From: an uncultured Collinsella sp.
Lineage (GTDB): Bacteria; Actinomycetota; Coriobacteriia; Coriobacteriales; Coriobacteriaceae
Reading direction: 5' to 3'
NCBI GenBank assembly: GCA_934621295.1
Contig: CAKTVB010000004.1
Coordinates: 62,001 to 126,000 of the forward strand
Length of the DNA stretch: 64,000 nucleotides
In this document: piece after piece, positions 57,781 through 64,000 of the stretch
Layout of the letters: each line of letters opens with the position of its first letter
How positions within the stretch are numbered: the stretch's first letter is position 1
The notes under the pieces: generated by a model
Databases searched by the model: none
The model's input: the letters and a program-made list of their open reading frames with translations, nothing else
What the model was told of the DNA's origin: nothing
Translations under genes and position numbers: made by a program

Positions 57781-58986
57781 CTATCGGGCTTCGAGCTCGT
57801 TGATGAGTCGCTGGGCCACCTCGACGCAGTCGCCGACGACGGCATATTGCGCGGCGTTGAAGATGGGGGCGTCCGCATCCTCGTTGACGGCGATGACGGT
57901 CTGGGCTCCGCTGATTCCCGCCAAGTGCTGGATGGCGCCGGAAACGCCCATGCTGATGAGCAGCTCAGGGGCGACGGAAACTCCCGTCTGGCCAACCTGA
58001 TGGCGGTATTCGAGCCATCCCGCCTCGACCAGGGGACGCGTGCAGCCGATCTCTGCTCCCAGCAGCTCCGCCAGGTGGCGCATCACGGGTAGGCTTTTCT
58101 TCGAGCCGATGCCGCGGCCCAGCACGAGCAGGCGCTTGGCTTTGGCAATCGACGCCTGGCTATCGGCGGGAATGTGCTCGAGGATACGTGTGCGGGAGCA
58201 GACGGACGCATCGAGCTCGACATCGATCACGCGGCCCGTGCGATTTGCATCGGCCTGGGGCGCGCAGAAGATGCCGGGACGGACCGTTGCCATCTGGGGG
58301 CGATGCGCGGGGCACATGATGGTTGCCATGAGGTTGCCGCCAAAGGCGGGGCGCGTTTGATGCAGCAAGCCGGTTTCCTCGTCCATCTCGAGTACCGTGC
58401 AGTCGGCGGTAAGACCCGTCTGCAGGCGCACGGCGATGCTTGGAGCGAGCTCACGGCCAAAGTCGGTGGCACCATAGAGGATTACCTCAGGGCGATACTC
58501 GCGCGCGAGGCCGCAGATCCAGTGGGCGAAGACGCTCGAGTCGTTTGCGGCCAGGCGGTTGTCCCGGCAGCGCAGCACCTCGTCGGCACCGCGGGCGACC
58601 AAAGCATTTGCCGCTGCGCCGCCGGCGTCCGAGGCTTCCCCCACGATGGCGACAACGCGGCAATCTCGCTGAGCGGCGAGTTCGCGTGCACGCCCCAGCA
58701 GCTCGAACGCCACCGGCAGCACGGCTCCCGTCGAGTCCGTTTGGGCAAAGACCCAGATGTCTCGATAGGAGGACAGATCGATGTCCGCTCGCGCTTCATC
58801 ACGCTCGATTGAAAGGGCTCCTACCGGGCAGGCATCCACGCACGAGCCGCATAGGATGCACGAGTCGGTGACGTGTGCGCAGCGGTTGGGTCGCTCGCCC
58901 GTAACGACGATGCCGCCCGAGGCACAAGCACGGACGCAACGCCCGCAACCGACGCAAGCCTCGGCGTCAATCAAAAGTCCGCTCAT
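57781..58986 (-). CDS. etfA: Electron transfer flavoprotein alpha subunit with N-terminal ferredoxin domain
   Basis: A 401-residue fusion. Residues 1-70 carry two [4Fe-4S] motifs (CVGCGRCVRAC and CILCGSCVDACP). The rest is EtfA: an alpha/beta domain and the FAD-binding end with GRGIGSKKS, GCTRPLVEAGW, HQVGQTG and GVSGAIQHLAG. EtfA proteins with this ferredoxin part occur in confurcating lactate dehydrogenases such as LctC of Acetobacterium woodii. It starts directly after etfB. The ferredoxin part may accept electrons from or give them to soluble ferredoxin. Confidence 0.93.
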   Translation of the reverse strand: MSGLLIDAEACVGCGRCVRACASGGIVVTGERPNRCAHVTDSCILCGSCVDACPVGALSIERDEARADIDLSSYRDIWVFAQTDSTGAVLPVAFELLGRARELAAQRDCRVVAIVGEASDAGGAAANALVARGADEVLRCRDNRLAANDSSVFAHWICGLAREYRPEVILYGATDFGRELAPSIAVRLQTGLTADCTVLEMDEETGLLHQTRPAFGGNLMATIMCPAHRPQMATVRPGIFCAPQADANRTGRVIDVELDASVCSRTRILEHIPADSQASIAKAKRLLVLGRGIGSKKSLPVMRHLAELLGAEIGCTRPLVEAGWLEYRHQVGQTGVSVAPELLISMGVSGAIQHLAGISGAQTVIAVNEDADAPIFNAAQYAVVGDCVEVAQRLINELEAR

Positions 58987-59781
58987 CTAGTTCATCTCCT
59001 CAAGAAGATCGGCGAGGGCGCGCACCTGGGTGTCGATATCGCCGTCGATAAACGTGCAGTCATGGGTGCGTTCGGGAACAAACGAACGCACGACTTGCGT
59101 GGGCGATCCCGCAAGGCCGCAACGGGCGGTATCTGCGCCCGCATCTGCCGCGGTGAGCACCTCGACCGAGGCGTCCTCGGCAGCGAGCACTCCGGCGATG
59201 CTGGGCATGCGCAGCTGGGCCACGTCTTTGCCCACGGTGATGACGGCGGGCAGGGGGACATCTACCACGTCGTGGCCCTCGTCGGTTGCATGCGTCACGA
59301 CGATATGGTCATTTGCGACCTCGCGAATCTCGGAAACGTCGGTGACGCAGGGGATATCAAACGCGCCCGCAAGCTCGGGGCCGATCTGCGCGGTGTCGCC
59401 GTCGACGGCCATCTTTCCGCAGATGATGAGGTCGGGGTTGCCTATGCGCTCGATGCCGAGCGTGAGCGCGTAACAGGTGGCGAGGGTGTCGGCTCCCGCA
59501 AAGGCGCGATCGGAGAGTAAAAGGCCAGCGTCAGCACCGCGCGCTATGCAGTCGCGCAAGAGGTCTGCCGTTGCGGGGATGCCCATGGAAAGGGCGGTGA
59601 CGGTGACGTTTGCTCCCCGGTCTGTCAGGGTTTCGCGTGCCTGCAGCGCACACTCCAGCGCCGTGGCGTCGAAGGGGTTGATAACCGCTTGCTTGCCGTC
59701 TCGCACGATGGTGTTGGTCTTCGGGTCCATCTTGACCTCGGTGCTGCTGGGCACCGCCTTGACGCAGGCTATGATGCGCAT
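58987..59781 (-). CDS. etfB: Electron transfer flavoprotein beta subunit
   Basis: A 264-residue EtfB. Start MRIIACVKAVPSSTEVKMD, INPFDATALECALQARE, CGKMAVDGDTAQIGPELA and VDVPLPAVITV are all family signatures. In bifurcating Etf proteins EtfB holds the second FAD, near NAD. ATG 59781 follows AAGGAGG; a longer frame running back to 60321 lies over the dehydrogenase gene and is rejected. One base separates it from the dehydrogenase stop (59783). Confidence 0.94.
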   Translation of the reverse strand: MRIIACVKAVPSSTEVKMDPKTNTIVRDGKQAVINPFDATALECALQARETLTDRGANVTVTALSMGIPATADLLRDCIARGADAGLLLSDRAFAGADTLATCYALTLGIERIGNPDLIICGKMAVDGDTAQIGPELAGAFDIPCVTDVSEIREVANDHIVVTHATDEGHDVVDVPLPAVITVGKDVAQLRMPSIAGVLAAEDASVEVLTAADAGADTARCGLAGSPTQVVRSFVPERTHDCTFIDGDIDTQVRALADLLEEMN

Positions 59782-59782
59782 G

Positions 59783-61378
59783 CTATTCAACCTCCTTACG
59801 GGCGGCGTCTGCCGTGTCGGGCGCAAACAGGTTGCCGCGGCCCAGCTGCGCCTTGGGGTCGAGTTGGGCCTTGAGGGATGCCATCTGGGCGATGTGCTCT
59901 TCGCCGTACATGACGGTGAGGAAATCGCGCTTGATCTTGCCCACGCCGTGCTCTGCCGAGACGGCGCCTCCCATCTCGGTGACCTTCGCGGCCCACTCCA
60001 AGAACAGCTTTTTGCCGTTGGCGTAATCCGCGTCGTCGCGCGGCAGGATGTTGACGTGCAAGTGGTTGTTGCCGATGTGTCCCCATGCTGCCGATTCGAG
60101 GCCGGCGGCGGCGATGGTCTGGCGATAGTGGGCAATGACATCTGCCAGGCGATCGTCGGGTACGGACATGTCGCTTCCCAGCTTGGTGATGGAGGGGGAG
60201 GTGCGACGGCGTTCGTCAATGAGCATGTTGACGCTTTCGGGGACGGCGTGGCGGAAGAATCGTTGGCACTCGCGGTCGATGTCCGTGCGAGCGACCCAGG
60301 TGTCATAGCGGCTGCCGCCATGCGCTTCGAGGAGGTTTCCCAGGCGCGCGAGCTCGGCCGTGGCCTCCTCTTGCGAATCGGCCTCGAGTTCTACATATAC
60401 GCAGTAGGCAAAGCGCGGGTCGAGTTTGGGCAGTGCGGAGAAAGCGGTGCTTGCCTCGCGCTGGTGGCGCAGGATGTTGAGGGCAGCGGCGTCGAAGTAC
60501 TCCATGGCGACGGCTCGCTCGAGGGCCGGGCGCGCAGCGCTAACAAAGGCCACCGCGGCGTCTTCTGCCTCAAAGAAGCAATTGACGCCCCAGGTCACGG
60601 CGGGTACCGGCATGAGGGCGAGCTCAAGCTCACAGATGACGCCCAGAGTGCCGTCGCTGCCAATGAATAGGTCGATGGCGTCCATATCGTCTTCGACATA
60701 GTAGCCAGAGGCGTTTTTGGTGTGAGGCATCTGATAGGTGGGGAGGTCGAGTTCGAGCATGGCGCCCGACTCGGTTTCGAGCGAGAGATGGCGTCCGTGC
60801 CCGCGCACCTCGCCACGGCGCAGCGATAAAGCATCGCCGTTGGCGAGCGCCACGCGTACGGCAGAGATATGGCCGCGCACGGGGCCGTAGGCGTAGCTGC
60901 GCGCGCCCGATGCGTTGCAGGCCGCCATGCCGCCCAAGCAAGCCGAGGCCTCGGTAGGATCGGTGGGGAAGAACTGCTCGGGGCCGGCATAGAGCTCGTC
61001 GAGCGCCTGTAGGCTCACGGCGTCCCAGTCTTGTGCAGGGATGGATTTGTTGGCGAGGTGCTTGCGCAGCTCGGAGAGAATTACTCCGGGCTGTACGCGC
61101 AGGTAGAACATGCCTTTTTCGTCGCGGCGAAGGCCCAGATAAGAGCAAGCTCGCGAGAGGTTCATGACGTGGCCGCCAGCGGGAACGGCGCCACCGGCGA
61201 GTCCGGTGCGGCTACCTTGCACGGTGATGGGCGTGCCGGTGGGATACAGCTCGCGCAGAACGGAGCGAATCTCGTCCTCACACGTGGGGAACGAGATGGT
61301 CTGTGCCGATCCGACGCTGCGCGATTCATCGCGCAAGTATTCTTCAAATTCCGCGCCAAGCGGTTTGATCTGGGTCAT
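59783..61378 (-). CDS. FAD-dependent lactate/glycolate-type dehydrogenase (LctD-like)
   Basis: A 531-residue FAD_binding_4 oxidoreductase of the GlcD/D-lactate dehydrogenase group. FAD loops: VQGSRTGLAGGAVP (about 52-65), RVQPGV, PTDPTEASACLGGM and NASGARSYAYGP. The C-terminal GHIGNNHLHVNI and SAEHGVGKIKR carry catalytic His residues. Directly upstream of etfB-etfA, it should form the Ldh-Etf complex that oxidises lactate with NAD while using reduced ferredoxin. ATG 61378 is chosen because the conserved region starts there; the frame stays open to 61516. Confidence 0.85.
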   Translation of the reverse strand: MTQIKPLGAEFEEYLRDESRSVGSAQTISFPTCEDEIRSVLRELYPTGTPITVQGSRTGLAGGAVPAGGHVMNLSRACSYLGLRRDEKGMFYLRVQPGVILSELRKHLANKSIPAQDWDAVSLQALDELYAGPEQFFPTDPTEASACLGGMAACNASGARSYAYGPVRGHISAVRVALANGDALSLRRGEVRGHGRHLSLETESGAMLELDLPTYQMPHTKNASGYYVEDDMDAIDLFIGSDGTLGVICELELALMPVPAVTWGVNCFFEAEDAAVAFVSAARPALERAVAMEYFDAAALNILRHQREASTAFSALPKLDPRFAYCVYVELEADSQEEATAELARLGNLLEAHGGSRYDTWVARTDIDRECQRFFRHAVPESVNMLIDERRRTSPSITKLGSDMSVPDDRLADVIAHYRQTIAAAGLESAAWGHIGNNHLHVNILPRDDADYANGKKLFLEWAAKVTEMGGAVSAEHGVGKIKRDFLTVMYGEEHIAQMASLKAQLDPKAQLGRGNLFAPDTADAARKEVE

Positions 61379-61761
61379 ATGGACTTGCCCCTTTGCCTCG
61401 ATGAGCGGCTTGTCTCGTGAGGCGTCGACGTGGGCGATGGGTCGTGAGGCAAGGTGCATGCCGTGCCGCGCGCGATCGAGTTGGCGGCGCCTCCCTGCCA
61501 CCTGTTGCCTTAGCATCCTAGAGGCCTTGTGTTACGTGAGCGTTTCGGGTTGGCGTTGATTTTGGTCACGGGGCGATGGTCCGCTGCTTGCTTTGGGATG
61601 CGCGGCTCTCGATCGATTTCCGAGACGGTTGAAACAGATTGCTACAGCTCTGAAAATTAAGGCATACGCGCAGCCATGCGGCTGCCATCCGATATACACT
61701 AAGCGGTCCAATTGATGGTCGTCGGCTTGCAGGCCGGGTAATTATCGACGAGGGGAATTTT
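61379..61761. other. Divergent control region of the lactate module and azlCD
   Basis: There is no gene in these 383 bp. An Fnr-like box TTGAT-TTTG-GTCAC lies at 61556-61569 and a dyad GCAGCC-ATGC-GGCTGC at 61670-61685 next to an ATATACACT -10-like stretch for azlC. The 61379-61516 part stays open in frame with the dehydrogenase and could be an N-terminal extension. Confidence 0.5.
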
Positions 61762-62469
61762 GTGGTAGAGACAAAGGGCATGGCGCGCAGAGTTTTCGCC
61801 TTGGCGTGGCCGGTGGCGCTTTCCTATATCGCGGTGGGTCTTGCCTGCGGCGTCCTCGAGGCCACGGCGGGCATGGCTCCTTGGATGGCGTTTGTTCTGG
61901 GCTGCACGTTTCTTTCCGGTGCAGGGCAATTCATGATGAGCAACTTGTGGATGGCAGGCGTTCCCATGCCTTCCATTTTGGTGAGCGTCGCAACGGTTTC
62001 CTCCAGGTTCGCCTTGTATTCGGCCTCGTTGGCCCCGCGACTCTCGCATGCGCCCCGTCGGCTCGCCCTAGGCGTGTGCGCCACGCTTACCGAGGAATCC
62101 TTCGGCATCAACATGGCAAAACTCATGAACGATGACGAGTGGACGGAGGTCCATGCCCTTCTTTTCAATGTCGTCCTGCTTTTCACCTGGGGTGGATCTT
62201 GTGCCGTGGGTGCTGCAATCGGCGCTGCGGTGACGATCCCGACCACCGTTGCCGGATTTGTCATGACCTCGCTATTCATCTTTTTGCTTTGCACGCAGAA
62301 GCTGAGCATGCCGGTGGCCGCGGCGATTCTTGTTGCCTTTGCCGTTGTCGCCCTGCTCAAATATGTGGGGCTGACTGCGCTTGCTGTCCCGGTTGCTGCG
62401 GTCACGGGAGTTATCGCTGCACTTGTTGTGGACGGCCTGATGCTTCAGGGAGCTCACGATGCCCGTTAA
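61762..62469 (+). CDS. azlC: AzlC-family branched-chain amino acid exporter, large subunit
   Basis: A 235-residue membrane protein with about seven helices. The start (ARRVFALAWPVALSYIAVGLACGVLEATAG) and SGAGQFMMSNLWMAGVPMPSILVSVATVSSRFALYSASLAP match AzlC. With AzlD it exports branched-chain amino acids or analogues. GTG 61762 follows GAGGGGA. It overlaps azlD by 11 nt. Confidence 0.9.
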   Translation: MVETKGMARRVFALAWPVALSYIAVGLACGVLEATAGMAPWMAFVLGCTFLSGAGQFMMSNLWMAGVPMPSILVSVATVSSRFALYSASLAPRLSHAPRRLALGVCATLTEESFGINMAKLMNDDEWTEVHALLFNVVLLFTWGGSCAVGAAIGAAVTIPTTVAGFVMTSLFIFLLCTQKLSMPVAAAILVAFAVVALLKYVGLTALAVPVAAVTGVIAALVVDGLMLQGAHDAR

Positions 62470-62788
62470 CGATTTCCTCGTCCTTTGGCTCGTCTCTTTT
62501 GGCGCTATCTTTGCATGTCGCGTACTCCCGCTCCTGATGCTGCGCGGTCGAGCCCTCTCCGTGCGAGTGACTACGGCATTGGGCTATATCCCGCCTGCTG
62601 CGTTTGCCGCACTGGTGGCAAATGATTTGATCGCCCCCGGTTCCGTGGCCGCTAACGGCTTATGGGCCACGCTTGCGCCTTGGGTGGCCTCCGGCGCTGT
62701 TGCGGTCATCGCATGCAAGACGCGCTCGATGCTCGCCTGCTGCGTCGCGGGTGTGGTCGCGTACGTGCTGCTTATGGCGTTGGTCTAG
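62459..62788 (+). CDS. azlD: AzlD-family small subunit
   Basis: A 109-residue membrane protein with four helices. The arrangement WLVSFGAIFACRVLPLLMLRG, then GYIPPAAFAALVAND and the hydrophobic end, fits AzlD. It overlaps azlC and is translationally coupled. Confidence 0.88.
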   Translation: MPVNDFLVLWLVSFGAIFACRVLPLLMLRGRALSVRVTTALGYIPPAAFAALVANDLIAPGSVAANGLWATLAPWVASGAVAVIACKTRSMLACCVAGVVAYVLLMALV

Positions 62789-62899
62789 ATAAAACTGCCC
62801 AGGTGCGAGTCTGTTTGCAGTGCGTTGCAGCCCCAAGGGCTTGCTCGGGGCGTTACCATGACACGGTAGATTGGTACGAGTGGCCGTGTGGAGGACCTG

Positions 62900-63907
62900 A
62901 TGGATGCAGATTGCAAACTTGAGGTGGCCATCTTTGCGATGGATGGGATGTGGGCCCATGATCTTGCGAGCGTCTTGCAGGTGTTTGGCGGCGTCATGGA
63001 GCAAGATGGCACCGAGCCCTGTCATATCACCTGCGTAGCTTCAAAGCAAAGGGTGCGCCTCGACCACGGCTTGTCTATCGAAGCGGTTCTCTTCGATCAA
63101 TACTCCATCCAGCCGGATATCGTATGCGTGCCGGGTTTTGCAAATCCATATTTGGCGCCGGAGCTTTTGAAATCCGACCTTGGGGACGAGGATACGGGCG
63201 AGGATACCGGCTGTGACTGGCTTGCTACTGTTCACAAGCGCGGCGCAGAGGTCGTAGCGCTCGGTACGGGTCCGTTCGTCTTGGCATGGGCGGGCTTGCT
63301 TCGCGATGTCTACTGCACGGTCCACCGCAAATATGTCGGCGAATTCGAGGCTTTTTGTCAAAAGGCCCGTTTGCGCTCCGATCAGCTTTTGGTCCACGAT
63401 GCAGCGCATCGCATTTGGACCTGCGCCGGCGGCGCGTCGTGCCTGGACATTTGCCTGGAGGTTCTCATGCACGTGGGCTCTCGCGGCTTTGCCCGCCGCG
63501 TTGCAGACACTATGAACCTCTGGAGTCCCCATGCGCTCGAGACGAGGCAGGATGCGCTTGGACTTCCCGAGGCTCTGGCAGAAGACCGTAAGGGGAGGGA
63601 GATCGTGAACCTTGCGATGGCGATACGACGGCACCTCAACCTCAACTGGTCGATTGCGGAGATGGCTTGGTATGCCGGCATGTCAGCGCGCACCTTTCAG
63701 CGCCAGTTTCAACGGGCGATGGGCACGAGTCCCACGCGTTGGCTTATCGCGGAGCGTGTTTCGGCGGCCTGCAGCCTTCTGGAAGAAAGCGATCTTTCTA
63801 TCTCCGATATCGCTCAAAAGGTGGGCATGGGCGATGCGGCTATGCTGCGCCGACATTTTTCTGCGGCTATGGGCGTCTCGCCAAGCGAGTATCGCAAGCG
63901 CGTATAG
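62900..63907 (+). CDS. AraC-family regulator with DJ-1/PfpI-like domain (GlxA type)
   Basis: A 335-residue regulator. The N-terminal half (VAIFAMDGMWAHDLASVLQVFG; VPGFANPY; EVVALGTGPFVLAWAGLL) is a class I glutamine-amidotransferase-like domain without a clear catalytic Cys. The C-terminal 100 residues are a double HTH of AraC type (WSIAEMAWYAGMSARTFQRQFQRAMG; SISDIAQKVGMGDAAMLRRHF). ATG 62900 is better than GTG 62888 because GGAGG lies five bases upstream. It follows azlCD and might control it. Confidence 0.9.
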   Translation: MDADCKLEVAIFAMDGMWAHDLASVLQVFGGVMEQDGTEPCHITCVASKQRVRLDHGLSIEAVLFDQYSIQPDIVCVPGFANPYLAPELLKSDLGDEDTGEDTGCDWLATVHKRGAEVVALGTGPFVLAWAGLLRDVYCTVHRKYVGEFEAFCQKARLRSDQLLVHDAAHRIWTCAGGASCLDICLEVLMHVGSRGFARRVADTMNLWSPHALETRQDALGLPEALAEDRKGREIVNLAMAIRRHLNLNWSIAEMAWYAGMSARTFQRQFQRAMGTSPTRWLIAERVSAACSLLEESDLSISDIAQKVGMGDAAMLRRHFSAAMGVSPSEYRKRV

Positions 63908-63933
63908 AGCGCAGATACAAAGCGCCGGAAAAG

Positions 63934-63974
63934 AAACCGCAGGCTTCGAGGCGTGTGCCTGAAGCCTGCGGTTT
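63934..63974 (+). terminator. Terminator of the AraC-type gene
   Basis: AAACCGCAGGCTTC pairs perfectly with GAAGCCTGCGGTTT, a 14-bp stem, with few T afterwards. Confidence 0.75.
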
Positions 63975-64000
63975 GGAGGGAAAGGGACCTGGTGCGTTGT

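Noticed and set aside
58987..60321. Long form of EtfB starting at 60321
   Set aside because: The extra 180 residues are Ser/Thr/Pro-rich shadow of the dehydrogenase gene; AAGGAGG sits before 59781.

Overview
The window reads as a chromosomal segment of a strictly anaerobic, high-GC Gram-positive bacterium, most likely a Coriobacteriia member close to Collinsella. This is inferred from gene content and codon use, not from a marker gene: pyruvate formate-lyase with its activase, a group B-like [FeFe] hydrogenase, a lactate dehydrogenase/Etf module, LAxTG (class E sortase-type) surface proteins and GC-rich codons. No rRNA, tRNA or CRISPR was found.

Layout. 0.1-2.8 kb: an orphan VirD4/TraG-like ATPase, an unknown protein and a PD-(D/E)XK-like protein. 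2.9-6.7 kb: an accessory patch with a LysR regulator, three phased palindromes, an AAA/DUF4143 ATPase and a toxin-antitoxin-chaperone (MqsR/MqsA/SecB-like) locus whose chaperone gene is frameshifted. 7-11.3 kb: an XRE-zinc ribbon-TipAS regulator, a cyclase-family enzyme, a TetR regulator, an HsmA-like membrane protein and BrnQ. 11.5-22.5 kb: a giant FtsX-type permease, then translation, RNA-modification and repair genes (prfC, LOG, ung, rlmA, rsmJ, trmL, rlmH) and a membrane-anchored putative BECR-fold protein. 22.6-29 kb: a fused permease-ATPase importer with its lipoprotein, divergent from the hydrogenase, then a GntR-ABC-permease operon. 29.2-33.4 kb: pflA-pflB with an Fnr-type box placed exactly as in a class II activated promoter, and an Fnr-like regulator beside it. 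33.9-40.3 kb: a TetM-like GTPase, a lower-GC island (serine recombinase, DUF4230, EcsC), an AAA ATPase behind 10-bp tandem repeats and a frameshifted acetyltransferase. 40.3-47.3 kb: UvrA2-like, COG0523 GTPase, a Cys-less ArsC-like protein, a flavoprotein, a patatin and a LuxR regulator. 47.4-50.4 kb: a TPP-riboswitch operon thiM-ykoF-like-thiE and a LysR. 50.5-54.1 kb: two tandem paralogous beta-helix surface proteins. 54.2-57.6 kb: esterase, HxlR, purine permease and a deformylase-like protein. 57.8-61.4 kb: lactate dehydrogenase-EtfB-EtfA(ferredoxin). 61.8-63.9 kb: AzlC, AzlD and an AraC/GlxA-type regulator.

Functional picture: anaerobic pyruvate, lactate and hydrogen metabolism is the main catabolic theme, probably under Fnr-type control. 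The accessory material includes a decayed TAC module, two AAA ATPases that each lie behind an unusual iteron-like array, a recombinase island, a duplicated surface-protein locus with near-identical flanks, and at least two kinds of long perfect hairpins in intergenic DNA (one kind present three times).
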